Shown here in pieces: positions 37,039 to 49,400 of a DNA stretch of 53,509 nt (within the stretch, counting starts at the first letter, position 1; each line of letters begins with the position of its first letter). The DNA lies in contig FMBT01000554.1 of NCBI GenBank assembly GCA_900095095.1, forward strand, positions 1 to 53,509, in the 5' to 3' direction. The notes under the pieces are model-generated. The model made no database searches and was not told the origin of the DNA. It saw nothing but the letters and a program-made list of their open reading frames with translations. Position numbers and translations under genes: made by a program. The DNA comes from Fragilariopsis cylindrus CCMP1102 (taxonomy: Eukaryota; Bacillariophyta; Bacillariophyceae; Bacillariales; Bacillariaceae).

Positions 37039-40000
37039 TCATTCTTCTATCAATGTTGTATTTGTGTTGTTTTGGCAGTAGCGAGCGGCGTAACCTTTGA
37101 CAATTTCCTCTCCCTTCATATTCCATTCTGAGCGGTTGGCTTCTGCATAGTCCAGGAATTCATCACATGATACACCAAACAATTACATTCCTTTAGTTTC
37201 TTAGCAAGCGGAATCACATAATGGTCAAAGAAGCCAAGCTCTCCACTGTAACCAAAAGTAAGTGGATCTTTAACCCAATCGGCCGCTACTGTATGCCTCG
37301 CTCATTTCGTGGAACAATCGTTCATTCTGTTTTCGAGTCGAAAGGTATAAATAAGTGTGAGCAAGATGTAAGCCAAATGGTAGGTGAAGGATGGCAACAA
37401 AGTGAATTTTCAGAGTAGACTAACTTACCCCATTTGACGTAAACGTGCCAATGCTGCATTGTATGTGCAACGTCACTTGCCTGGATCAAATGCTCCAGAA
37501 CAATCATTACCTTGAGGGAGTTGACATCTTCGAAACCATCCTCGCCTACCCTACTAAGGACGGCAACACTCGATTTGGACCCGAAGACGTGGTCCCATCT
37601 TTCATTTCTACTTTTTCCTGAGATCGCCATCAAATAAATCTGTAGCAAGAACGGCATTTATCACAAGTTTTTTCAAGCGATCTTTTTCTTCCTCGGTCTG
37701 ACAAAGACATTCGACGAGGTCTTTGTATTGGGGCTGCATAAGAGTATTCCAGGCCAGATGAATAGAATTGTTTTCAGCTGGAGACTTGTCGTCATACAGG
37801 ACTGCTACTCGATCTTTTTCTTTCACAAGTTGGCCGTTTGAAACACCCGTGTGGTCAACGTCGTGAATAAGAGCCGAGAAAACCACAGCAAATTGGGCGA
37901 GTCGATCGCTCGTGATATCGTTCTGGTATCTATCCACTGATCGTTTATCTTTCGATGTTTCCATGACACGGGATAACATTTTTTCCATATAAGAGTAACA
38001 TGTGATGCATGCTCATAATTGTGGAAAGGATTGTCTCGATACATGGAAGCAATCTCTTCGACGTAGTCATGAAGTTGGTCGGCTACCGCTGGGCTCAATT
38101 CAACATCATGCTTGACTCCGTCATCATCCAAATGACTATTGCGATCGCTTAGAATTGCCTTGACACGACGGACAAGCACTTCAGTATTCCAAGAGACTAA
38201 CCGTTGATTTTTTGTTCACCAATAATGGCATTATTACTGGTTTCTTCGCCCCTTGCGTGACTGTCATCTGTACTAGCACAGAGGTACTGGTGTTGGTACC
38301 AAAGGTTTTCTTGAAGAAGTAAGTTTCCTGCCAACCTTTACCTTTAACATCGACTTGTTCTGAACGCTTTTCAATCCACTTTCCTTTCCTGCAGCAATGA
38401 GCTTCTGAGCCGTTGCTTCTGACATTTGGATTCTATCCTTTAAACCAGTGCTTTCCATCCTACTTGCTTGGTTCACTGTATCCCCAAATAGTTGAAAGCG
38501 AGCATTCTGACCACGCAACGGGAGAAATGAAAGGTGAGGAAACAATGATTGGGGTGGAGCTTGGTGCGTTTATAATGTTAGGAGGAGACTTTTTCGATTG
38601 CCGTATCTTACCTGACCACGCAAAACTCCACCCGTTACTGGTCCTGAGTGCATACCAATTCTGTACAATTGCATAAGAGAGAAATGTAAAGTGAGGAAAC
38701 AATAATTGGGATATGTTATGGTTGGAGGAGAATTTTTCGAGTGCCGTATCTTACCTAAACGAAAGTTCTGCGGTATCAGGGCCAAGCGCTACCTCAAGTT
38801 GCTGGCTAAGAGATGCCATTCTTAGTTGACAGTCTCGTGCAAAACGTGTCATGGCTACAGCATGATCCTCTCGGCTCTGGAAATGACAGAACGAAAACAA
38901 GTTCATTCTTTTTGGTAAGACAACAATTATTTGAATACTCGAATAAGATAAAGTTAATAATAATTGTTGGCCAACGTTGTAATTTACCTGGTAGACCACA
39001 TACTGCAACGTAACAATCGCCTACAGTTTCAACCTTAAAAACCCCTCGCCTTAATGCAATCTGATCCATCGCTCCGTAAACCGTCTCTAACAGTTGAAAG
39101 ACTTGCTCTGGCTCACGTGAGCTACTCCATGCTGTGAAGCCCGCAATGTCAGCGAAAAGAACAGTGGTTTGGGGAAAAAAGTTGCTATAACACCCCCTGG
39201 GTTTGATGTTCCATGGGTTCCATCATGGACACCTTTGAGTACTTGATCTTGGATTCCAGAAGGAAAAAGAGATGCGACGACCTGAAGCGCTGCAGTCTTT
39301 GTACTTTCTCTCTTTGTGACCAAACGTTCATAGATCAAAAAGCAAATCGTGGTTACAACGAATGCGCATGCTACAATACTTGTATAAATTCTGGATGTAA
39401 GCAAGCGACAAAGGAAGGGAAGAGATTAAATAGTTGAGACAATAGAGAAGAAAAATCGTCAAAATCACGACCGATACACTGTAGAACTTACAATGGTTTC
39501 CTGGTGTGAAGGGATTCTACGAAAGCCGGAGAGGGTAGATATGAAGGTCATGAGTGCAAAGGTCTTCTGAGGTATTATTATATAGCTCCATAGGAATCAT
39601 CGCTTCGTATTCTTCCATCCCTTCATGTAGGTCGTGAAATCCAATAAATGTAGCTTCAGGACCATTTAACAAGAACGTTAAGTTTGCTGTACAGGCACTT
39701 GATCCAGTAAGGACCACATAGATACCATCCGCTTTCGGTGGAAGAATATTCTCGAAGAGATGTCTGTAAGACGTAAGGCCCATGATCAATCCGATTGGTT
39801 CCGATTCGGTACTGGATAAATTAGCATACACTGGTTCCATTAGGAACGCATGTGGTTCTTCTTTTTTCCTTCCTCTTCGGGACTGTACATCCAACCGAAA
39901 AGGTCTCCTATCATAGTTGCAGACGACATCACAGTTTGGTTTGTTTCTCGCATGTTCTTATACAACTTAGCGACACGATAATCGGACAGCATATCCGAGT

Positions 40001-40983
40001 TAACAGTGTTTGCATTTGCAGGACTACTCTGCCAGAATGGAGCAAGAAGCTGATCGTCGGATACTGGTTCTAGCTCAGTTTGTTACCTTCGTTCCATGTC
40101 CAAATCTTGTTCGGAATGGGTTCAGTTTTTCCACGAATATTACCGTCGACTCCAATGAGATCGATTGCATCCGTTTCGTGATCCTGATAAGTTTCCTTCA
40201 AGTGGACGTAAATGTTTGGCCGTGATCTGTCGCCAATCTCGCACTTTCTTCGAGCCATCCTTGGTTTTCTACAGAGTATGCCTTCCCATTCCTTGAGCTT
40301 AGATGCAGCAAGTAAAGGAATAAACATTGCGGTCATTACCCCACTCAAACATCAGTAAATCCCCCATGACTTCGAATCGAGGTAATGTAATGTTAGGAGC
40401 CACTTGATTACTAGCCAAGATTTCTGACGTAACACCTGCAGATAGCTGTTGAAGCAAGGCAAAATTGTACTGGACTTCCACACAATATCGTGCTGAATGT
40501 TTTTCAACAAATGATTCGTACTAAGAATAAGACACGATTGGTATGAGAAAACAACAGTAAGAGTGTTAGTGAAATGAATTCTACTGCTACGTGTTCCGCG
40601 TTCGGCGTTGCGTTAAATTGCCAGCTGTTCTTGTACACTTACCTCCAATTCGAGCTGCTTCTTGTCGTAATCCGTGGCAAAGAAGTATACTATAATACAT
40701 ACAGTAGTGGCAGAAAAGAGGATAAAGGTAATCATTACAACGAATGATATTAACATGGCGCTCTTCTTTTTCAGCAATTTCCAATTGTTGGAGGTTCTGT
40801 ACTGTTTTCCCCGTTAATGCTTGAATCACCGGCCTGTACTTGCGCGCTCAGAAGTTTCGGACAAGATAGAATTAGCAGAAGAAACACTGTTGTTCACTAG
40901 CAAGAGGAATTCCGACGAGAGGAATATCGGCCATAATTGATGACCGCTTTCCCGTTATTGCTTCCATCAGCAGAAAGATTCAT
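37039..40983 (-). CDS. Receptor-type guanylate cyclase fused to cyclic-nucleotide phosphodiesterase, multi-exon, frame-broken
   Basis: Read from 40983 (ATG, MNLSADGSNNG). A first TM is near 40680-40750 (SFVVMITFILFSATTV). Intron 40642-40521 separates it from a sensor region (VEVQYNFALLQQL, FIPLLAASKLKEWEG, EPIGLIMGLTSYRHLFENIL). A second TM follows near 39340-39400 (IVACAFVVTTICFLIYERL). The class III cyclase has TTVLFADIAGFTAWSS and FKVETVGDCYVAVCGLP, where Glu in VET suggests GTP, then GMHSGPVTGGVLRGQ and FGDTVNQASRMES. The PDE has DNPFHNYEHASHV, SALIHDVDHTGVSN, HLAWNTL, ATDLF, NERWDHVFG, IQASDVAHTMQHW and GFFDHYVIPLAKKL, ending at TGA 37039-37041. Further introns separate the cyclase and PDE blocks. 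At least eight single-base shifts interrupt it. It would make and degrade cGMP behind one membrane sensor. Confidence 0.85.
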
Positions 40984-41049
40984 AGTTAGAGAATAATATT
41001 AAGATAAATACTACTACAATTGTACAAGTAATCCGACCCTTTCTGAGAT

Positions 41050-41195
41050 AATGATTGTTCGATTTCGAAATTGTTATTGGTAATTTTATGATTGTTGGAT
41101 TTCGGAACTGTAATTGTAATTTATGACTGTTGGATTTCGGACCTGTAATCGTAATTTTATGGTTGTTGGATTTCAGAATTGTAATCGTAATTTTA
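41050..41195. repeat. ~36-base degenerate minisatellite, four units
   Basis: Four consecutive units of the type gattgttggatttcgga followed by a tgtaatcgtaatttt-like half, with 1-5 differences between units. It lies upstream of the cyclase-PDE start codon, so it may be in its promoter. Confidence 0.85.
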
Positions 41196-41485
41196 TGTGG
41201 ATATCTTGATGAATTGTACATATGCATATCTTAAATATATCTGTAGGACCTAAAATAAAGTTACTGATATACTTATATCTATGTCCTGAAAGTTAATAAG
41301 TCATTGGTTTAAGGCTCAAGGTTCGAAGTTTGTGTTACAGTTGCAGCAGGTTCGGGCTTCCATATTAATCGTAAAATGGAGTGTTGGATGGATGAGTTAA
41401 TTGCAAAAAAATGGGATGGACATTGATTGTAACAGTGGTACAGAAATTAAATGGAATATATTCGTAACGAATGGCTCACTTAAGT

Positions 41486-41588
41486 AACAAGTTGAATTAA
41501 TTCAACTTGTTCTTAATTCAACTGGTTTTTAGAACAAGTTGAATTTTCTCGACTTGTTTTTAGAACAAGTTGAATAAATTCAACTTGT
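41486..41588. repeat. Cluster of palindromes built on AACAAGTTGAA
   Basis: A perfect 26-base palindrome lies at 41486-41511 (half-site aacaagttgaatt). Three further copies of the half-site follow, two in each direction overall: one with a mismatched partner (tcgacttgttt) and one forming an 11-base-arm hairpin at 41565-41588. Four hairpin-capable elements within about 100 bases is far from random. It may be a miniature element, a protein-binding array or a structured RNA. Confidence 0.85.
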
Positions 41589-42299
41589 AAAAATAAAAAT
41601 AAAACATAATTTCTCAAAGCACCCTTTTTGTTTCACATAAAAAATAATTTTATACTAAGACTTGTACAATGTACTACGACAACAACGGCACAAACACCCA
41701 TTGACAATGGGCCCTCTTCTAACACTCTAATAATAAAACCAGCTACCATACTTAATAGTATAACTATAAGAGACTTTACACTACTATTCGTCTAGCTCTT
41801 ACTCTATTATTTGATTCGTATTTCTCCTCTCTTATATATGCACATCTTGTGAAGATTTGAAATTCAACTCTGTATTCATTCGCACCTCTGTAGAAGATTC
41901 CCCCCTGAATCGAATTAGACCACACCTCTTCCTAGCTGTTAACAGTAAAAAGCGCTTTCTTTTGAATCCACTATGTAGTAATCTAACCAGTACCAACTGA
42001 GGTTCGATTAATTACATTCCAACCGTCACACTTTGAAAACTTCTGACACGAGTGCTGGAACAGAAAAGGAAACAAAACAACACCTCAAGATATGATGGTA
42101 AATTGAGGTACCACTGCACTGACAACAAAGCTTGCAAGATGCTAGATGTGTTTTGAGAAGAGTCCAGGTCCAAACGGAATTCATACCGTACAGCTTTTAA
42201 AAATCTTGATTTTTGATGTTTTTAGTTTATTAGTAAGGCACATGGTAACCAAATTAGCTCTTAGCATCTAGAAATGTATTCCTGTTGGCCTCCAGCCTT

Positions 42300-42790
42300 T
42301 CCAGACTTTCCTAAAAGCCATGATACAATGCATTCCTAGGTCCTCTTCTACCTTCTAAGTCATAATGATTGATGAAATATACTATAGCAATTTCCAAGTT
42401 CTTCTCTTCTTACTTGTTCATTTGAGATGTGATGGTCATTTACATCATAGAGATTGTGATTCACATCTACCATTCTCCTTAAAGATCTATGATGGCAGAC
42501 TTCAAGCTTTCTTTGTAGTTCTTCAGTTAGTGCCCAACCATTGCATTCCCTATTATAGAAGAATATTGATAACAGTTGCGTTGTATATCCAAATTCGATA
42601 GTTGGCTGGTATATCTTTATATTACAAAGTACTCCTTTCATAGGAGCAAACATACCACATACTTGACTAGTAAATTTCTGAATATCATCATTGTCTTTCA
42701 ATAATGGTGTAAAAATAGAACCAAGGAATTTGTATTCATCACAATATGGAAACATATCATCTTCATCATTAATACATAAATCTGCTGTAT
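42300..42790 (-). pseudogene. LINE-type reverse transcriptase C-terminal fragment
   Basis: The readable frame 42755-42360 contains YCDEYKFLGSIFTP, KIYQPTIEFGYTTQLL and RKLEVCHHRSLRRMVDV. It matches the connection region after RT in many non-LTR elements (Y-K-[YF]-L-G-S-x-[FI]-T..., then a W-x-L-T block: CNGWALTEELQ). It runs upstream to about 42790 as DLCINDEDDM. After 42360 a neighbouring frame continues briefly, so there is a frameshift as well. No endonuclease or catalytic RT motif is present. A 5'-truncated, dead copy. Confidence 0.65.
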
Positions 42791-43342
42791 CGATTTTCTC
42801 TTACAAATATTTATCCACGTATGAACGGAAGATAACAGAGGTAGTATGGTCCAGAAAAATACAGTGTTCTTGCTCATTGGATTGTCGTAAACCGTAAACG
42901 ACACAAAAATAATAAATGTTGAAATCGCCTTTGCAATATTACGAATTTGACTGGCCTCCTCTTGAATGCTCATTAAGTAACGGAAGAAAAATTCTTTTTG
43001 CTCCCTTTTGCGCCGGCAGTCACCTCTGGGCATGAATGTTGGCGTTCTTTGGGCAATTGCTTCTTGCTTTGAATTTTTAAAAAATAAGTAAACGCAAATA
43101 TACGTCATATCTTCGTACACTTTCAAATTGGCAAAACTTACTAAGTACACAAAATACACACCTTTTTCTACACCAACAACATACGTAACGTTACGCCTAT
43201 CTTTTGCCTTTTTTTCTAATTTTCCCAGATTATCTTCCAGATTATCTGTCACCGTACTACGCGTAGTACACTTGTAGTACACTTGTAGGACAAGGCCTTC
43301 CAACTGCACTGTATCAAACTCACTTTTGTTGGTATTAACCAA
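42698..43342 (-). CDS. Uncertain ORF with hydrophobic segments, unknown
   Basis: An open frame of 214 codons without an ATG at its start; the first ATGs are internal. It has a charged stretch (RRKREQKEFFFRYLM) followed by two hydrophobic segments (AISTFIIFVSFTVY and FFWTILPLLSS). The last ~30 codons overlap the LINE fragment in another frame. It may be an exon of a membrane protein truncated by the LINE insertion, or chance. The upstream part has LGKLEKKAKDRRNV, which looks protein-like, followed by possible gtgtgt/gtaag donors. It faces away from the PPR gene start at 43435. Not recognised. Confidence 0.25.
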   Translation of the reverse strand: MVNTNKSEFDTVQLEGLVLQVYYKCTTRSTVTDNLEDNLGKLEKKAKDRRNVTYVVGVEKGVYFVYLVSFANLKVYEDMTYICVYLFFKNSKQEAIAQRTPTFMPRGDCRRKREQKEFFFRYLMSIQEEASQIRNIAKAISTFIIFVSFTVYDNPMSKNTVFFWTILPLLSSVHTWINICKRKSIQQIYVLMMKMICFHIVMNTNSLVLFLHHY

Positions 43343-43434
43343 CTTCTTATGATTCTATTCTAATCTGCGTTCGAATATCAAGTTGCTCCACCAAAGGTAC
43401 CAAAGGTGTACCAGACGATAATAATCCTTGTGCA

Positions 43435-46400
43435 ATGGTAAAGGGTAGTCATTACCACTCACGTCATCGGCAACCAAATCACAAATCACGTCTTGGTACC
43501 TTCTACCCACCAATAGAAGTACCTCACTCCAGTTCTGGGGAAGAATCGAGAGAAGATCTTGATTCCAAATTTTCCAGCCATAATAACAATACAAGTAACA
43601 ACATTCGTAGTGGCTATCACGAATCGTCGGCCCATTCATGGGATATGAGGGCCGCACCACCGCCCCACACATCGACCAACGCTGATGCTCAACCACATTT
43701 GAACCCGCAACACGATACTACCGGCGTTGATTCTTACCAACAACGTCACCATAATGTTCATCCCGATGTTGCTACCAATGAATGGGAGGACTATTCTGCG
43801 CAATCTGGACATGGAGGAGCCACTAACAAACACCGTGACGCGAATACCAATAAGAATATATGGTCCTCAAAGAAAGTGTCAGTTCAAAACAATGATCATA
43901 ATGTAGACTCGTATTCTTCTTACCTTCATAACGAAAGAGGTCCCGATGCTTCCTCTAGCTCTACGACTGGTACGTTATCTGTGGATGCACATTCGTGGAA
44001 TCATCAATACAGCATGGGACAACAGCAGCAGCAGCAGCAGCATTATTCCTCCCATCATGACAGTAGTATCATCCGTGACATGTCTGTTACAATGAATGGA
44101 CTAAATGTATCTTCAACTGGTACGAAAGGTAATAACAAGACTGTGACTGGTGCTTCTGTAACATCAGGTTATTCATACAGCAGTAACACTATTCCCGGTG
44201 TTGTTGGGGCCAATTCTGGATCTACAGGCGGCGAAAGTTCATTGACGCAAGGTCAGCGATATCAATCGAATTATTCATACGGTAATCAGCAACATGGTGC
44301 TCATTCAATGATGAATCCAGGTGGGCAACCATACTACCCTAGTCAACATCCTATACAACAACAGCAGCCGCAGCAGTGGCACCCACCAAATCAGTCTATA
44401 GGCTTATTTCGGCCCATTAGAGATCGAGAAGCTCCACCAGGATTTCATTTCAACCAAAGTCACGAAAGGACATACACTAGTATAAACTCAACGTCACAAA
44501 TTCCAGAAGAAAGAAACTTGATCTATCCCAAAGAAAGCATGAGCACAAACGATAATCACCGTGAAAGTACAAGGAAGCAAGGTGGGGGCAGACATCGAGA
44601 GGGAAAAAGCAGGGATCGAAAGAAACATGTTGGGGAATATACAGGATCAAAAAGAGAACAAGGAAGTAGTCATCATAGAAGGAATCGTTCGCAGCAACCA
44701 CAGCGACATCATCACCACCCTCGAAATGACGAAGATGACTACCGGTATGCTGCTGCACAGGAAGGAACTTCTTTGGCAGGATCGAACGCTATCCGTATGA
44801 TCATGAATCCTCACGGAGTAGAACCAACATCTTCGTCTGCTAGCCTAACCTCTTCCAATACAAGTGCGTTGGTTGCGAATCGATTGCCTCTAGAGCGCCT
44901 GACTGACGATATCAGCCAGGTTGATTCTTCTATAGCATCAACGGCAGGAGCAACAGCAGCAGCATCAAAATGTCTGATCGACCAATCTTACCCTCTATTA
45001 AAGATATCGGGAAGTTCTCACACGAAGTGGGTAATGATGAATTTCACGATGACGACGATGCCGACGATGAAGAAGAGTCATATTTCTGGGGAGCTGATTC
45101 GTCTATTGACGGTACAACCATATCGACGCATTCAAAAAAGAGAGATTGGCTGTTGCGAAATGAATCGTCGACTTACGGAAGTTCCTATCGGTGAATTAGA
45201 TCCTTCAGTCACACCAATATCCGCCATCATGAATGCATGGGCTAAAACGAAGTCTTCTAATGGAGCAAGTATGGTAGAAGCATGGCTAAATCGGGCCCAA
45301 GAAGAATTCGATGCAGGGAACACAAAGGTAGTACCTACAAATAAGATGTTCACAATGGCCGTTGATGCCTGGGCAAAAAGTGGAGAAGGGGTCGGCGCTG
45401 CACAGCGTGCCGAGACGATATTACAGCAAATGATACAAGGTACCAATCTACTGGTCTGGAAAACTTAAGGCCCACTACAGGTATCTTCAATGCCGTGATC
45501 AACGCCTGGGCAAGGTCTAAAGATAAGATAGCACCAAATCGTGCTGAACAGATTCTAAAGTGGATGGATAACTTGCCATAAAACGAACCCAAGTATACGA
45601 CCAGACAAGTATACATTTAACACGGGTACGTGAAATACAAATTGTCATTTGTCCCTTCTATATTTTCTGTGTTACTTATATGTATCTGTTGTTGTCTATT
45701 TCCCTCCTATATACTAAAATACTTGTAGTAATCCATGCTTACGCCAAAACAGGAGGTGTGGGAGCTGCGAAGAAAGCACAAGAGCTACTCATTAGTATGC
45801 ATATGATGTACCGAAAGGCAATCATCTTGCGAGGCCCGATACAATAACTGTGAGTTATCCTAATAATATTATGTTCTCTTTAAGTCCCCTCCTCCCCCCA
45901 TTTTTTCTAACACATTTTTTCCAAACACCAGTACAATGTCGTTATCAATTCTTTGGCCAAAAGTGGAGGAAAGGATGCAGCGAAAGAAGCAGAAAAATTA
46001 CTAGGGAAAATGCATAAGCTTTACGAAGAAGGAGATCTTCATGTAAAGCCGAACGTCGTTACATATGGCGCTGTCATTGATGCATACGCAAGAGCGGAGA
46101 AAAGTACGCCGCAGCCCGAGCGGATACGTTGCTCGCAAAAATGATACATTTAAACCAAATGGATCCTGTCACAAATTCAGACTTACAACCAAATACGTAT
46201 GTTTTAACACGGTAATTAACGCACACGCCAAGAGCAAAGAGGTAAGAGGAGTATATAATGTACATGGTTGTCATGCGTTATCAAATGTTATCAGCTAATT
46301 CTGTCTCACATGCCTATTTTCTTCTCTATCTAACAGCATGATGCGGCATCGAAAGCTGAAGAAATGCTTTTAGCTATGAATAGGCTCCATCTTCAAGGCC

Positions 46401-48232
46401 TGCCAAACCTAAAACCAGATGCCTTTACATACACAGCTGTCATTGATGTAAGTGCCTTGTCGATGTACAGGCTGAAAATCCTTCCTTGCCGAATAAATCG
46501 TTTCGTCATTATTTTAATCACCATATTATTTCTGTCTCTAATTTATATTTTTCATTTGAATACTTATTTAAATCAAGGCATGGGCAAAAAGGTGAGCTAT
46601 CTATTTCTATTGCTCACTACACATTGGCGATGTCGTTATGTTGCAACTTAATATTGTGCAATTAACATTATGCACTTACCAAATACCTCTTTCTCTCTCC
46701 ATAATCAAACCATAGTGGATATCGCGGTGCTGCAGCAAGAGCAGATCAACTTCTGGATAAGATGGAATCGAAGTATATGGCAGGTGATATGGACCTAAAG
46801 CCAAACACTTTTACATACAATGCGGTAAGTATTTCTGGGGACGAGTCTTAACTATCGAGTAACCACGATCTTATCTAACAATTTATCCTCCATTACAAAG
46901 GTGATTAACGCCCTAGCAAAGAGCGGAGAACCAAGTGCAGCGGAAAAGGCCGAGCGAGTACTACACAACATGGTCAATCGACATAAACATGGTGCTAGTG
47001 ATGATGTCAAACCTACAACCATCAATTTTAATTCAGTAAGTTGAAATAAAATTCTCTTTGTTGCCCTTTCAATCATCAGTACTCTAACATTCATTTTGCT
47101 ATCTTTCATAGGTTTTGGATGCCTGGGCAAAAAGTGGTGGGGGGAGAAAAGCTGCAGAAAGAGCAGAGGAAATTCTTGAGTGGATGGATCGACTCTACAA
47201 ATCTGGTAACTACGGTGTTCGACCCGATACAATCACTTTCAACGCCGTACTTGATGCTTGGGCTCGCTCTGGAGATCGGATGGCCGCCCATCGCGCAGAA
47301 CAAATCCTTGACCACATGGATGAACTTTATAGGACAGGGAATCAGGGAGTGAAACCCGATACATATACTTATAATACTCTCATCAATGCACATGCGAAGT
47401 CGTCAGAAAAAGGATCTGCTGCTCGAGCTGAGCATGTTTTGCAAGTGATGAAGCAACGTTATCTAGACGGGGACGAAGATTTCAAACCAAACACACGAAC
47501 TCACACAAGCGTCATTGATGCTTGGGCAAAATCTGGAGAAAAGGGTGCAGCAAGACACGCCGAACAAATCCTTAATAACATGATTGCACTGTTTGAAGAA
47601 ACCGGTGACCATGATTCAAAACCGAATGTTCATACAGCTAATGCTGTTTGCAATGTACGTTTATGTGATGCTCTTGGTTTTTCTTCCATAAAATTGGAAT
47701 CATTCAAAGACTCTTTCCTCCTAGCTAAAACGCTGACTCTTATCTTCTTCATCATCGATATTTTCCACTACTTTTATAGGCTTGTGCGTTCACCAAAAGG
47801 GACGAAGACCGACGTGATGCATTACAGATTGCTTTTCGCGTCTACGATTGGTTGTCAGCTCAATCCAAAATGGAACCAGATTCATACACATACACTATTC
47901 TCCTATCAGTTTGTTCTAATCTTCTGCCTCGCGAAGACCGGGCCTCTCGGTTCTCACATGCACAATCGTTTTTCATAAAATGCTGCGAAAGTGGACACGT
48001 AAACGACTACGTTCTTCGAAAGTTGCGGCAAACTTTATCCGAACAGGAATACCTAACGCTGGTGGATTATCAAGGGACTGGTACACTACCTCCTTCTTGG
48101 TCACGGAAAGTGGGTCATAAGAACACGCGCTTTGTCAAATCCGGAGGTGGTGGCGGCAATAGTACAGGAGGCCGCAGCAAAAATAGTGGACGGTCGTCGT
48201 GGAATAAACAAAGAGGAAGCTACAACCGATGA
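43435..48232 (+). CDS. Pentatricopeptide repeat (PPR) protein, nine exons, frame-broken
   Basis: Exon 1 43435-45625 encodes a ~500-residue Gln/Ser/His-rich N-terminus and the first PPR units. Introns: 45626-45728, 45850-45931, 46242-46336, 46448-46577, 46592-46715, 46825-46900, 47036-47111, 47655-47779, all GT-AG. Exon 5 (46578-46591) is only 14 bases. About 11 PPR-type units follow the pattern YNAVIDAWAKSG ... RAE-x-IL ... KPDT, each around 40-48 residues, longer than the classical 35. The C-terminus is Gly/Ser/Arg-rich (SGGGGGNSTGGRS), RNA-binding-like. PPR proteins bind organellar RNA in a sequence-specific way. No clear targeting peptide was seen. Single-base shifts occur near 44960, 45180, 45460, 45580, 45815, 46105 and 46205; exons 4-9 are intact. 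Confidence 0.88.
46578..46591 (+). other. 14-base microexon of the PPR gene
   Basis: The segment gcatgggcaaaaag is preceded by an AG acceptor (aatcaag) and followed by a donor (gtgagc). It supplies exactly the Ala-Trp-Ala-Lys-Ser core of a PPR unit, between VID of exon 4 and GYRGAAARAD of exon 6, and keeps the frame on both sides. Confidence 0.8.
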
Positions 48233-49400
48233 TGGTCACCCAACCTTTGACTCCATACAAACTTACAACAAAATTTATACGAAACACTCCCACAAGATCT
48301 TACATGATGCATACTTTCTAATATTTCACTAATAATACAAACAACGCAAGAAGAGACGTCCTTCAAACATTCATTATTTATAATCAATTCACCCTACAGT
48401 ATTTACAATTTATAATATAATATTTATATATTCCTACATTCGTATATAATATGAAATAGCATTTAGGATAGAAATTAGCCCACCACTAGATCAAGACTGA
48501 ATATATATATATATATATATATTGTACAACATGATCTCTCTTTGGATTATTTATTTTCTTCTTTTCTTGGAAAAATTACTGAAAATTCTTCCTTTGAATT
48601 CCTTTGGAACTTTGATCTACATGGTGACCTTATTATACTTTATCCTGTCCAAACTTCCCCCCTGTCTCTGCCCCCATTACTATTAATATATATTCTTCTT
48701 TCTACTTTTTTACATTAAAGCACTCTACTGATAACTGTATCCCTGCAATATTCAAAACCTGGAATCAAAGTGATATTAATAGCATTGGGCTTACATTATA
48801 ATTCAGATGTCAATCCCTTTTGGCTTGACTATACTCTTCTGGAGAGGGTGTGCGTTTTTATGAGTATAGTAAGAAAACATATAGATAATTACTTAGCTGG
48901 TTTCTTGTAACTAGGTTTGTTCATTTCAGGAACATCAATTCAAGGTCAGAGACCATTGGCACCACCATACTACCAAAAGCAATTGATGAAACAATTCACA
49001 CTGATAAAATAGATGAGGTGCTGTGCTTTACCAAAAGCTAAGTGGTTCTTTGCTCATGGACAGTAAATTTTTATTGAATTCGTGGGTCGGTCGGTCAGTC
49101 GGTCGTGAAAGAAGAAAGAAAGATTTTTCTGTCTTCATCGGCAACACAACAAAATGATTATGAGAAAATAGTTGTTTTGTGTTTTGTGATGTGCATTCTA
49201 ATAATGAAGAAGTATTCAGCATTTATGTTCACCAATCAGCAAACCAAATATCACTCTCAGGACGCCTAATAACACTACTACAAGTATGCGAGTAAGATAT
49301 TACTTTCGAGAATAGAAACTTGAATGTTTGAATGTGGTGATTCAAAGCTGAGTTCCAAAAGTCTCGATCCAACAAGAGGAACGTAGGAACCATAAACATC
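48233..49400. other. Intergenic region
   Basis: AT-rich, with a TA dinucleotide run at about 48500-48523. A short GGTCG/GTCGGTCA repeat lies near 49084-49105. No supported gene. Confidence 0.5.

Larger units (their letters stand above)
40984..42299. other. Intergenic region with minisatellite and palindrome cluster
   Basis: No gene recognised. Holds the 36-base minisatellite (41050-41195) and the palindrome cluster (41486-41588), both listed separately. The rest is AT-rich unique sequence. Confidence 0.5.

Noticed and set aside
36741..37100. Hydrophobic ORF rich in Ile/Leu/Tyr
   Set aside because: Produced by an ATT/CTT microsatellite; it overlaps the true 3' end of the cyclase-PDE gene on the other strand.
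41050..41195. Possible CRISPR-like array
   Set aside because: Units are head-to-tail without unique spacers and are degenerate; it is a minisatellite in a eukaryotic genome.
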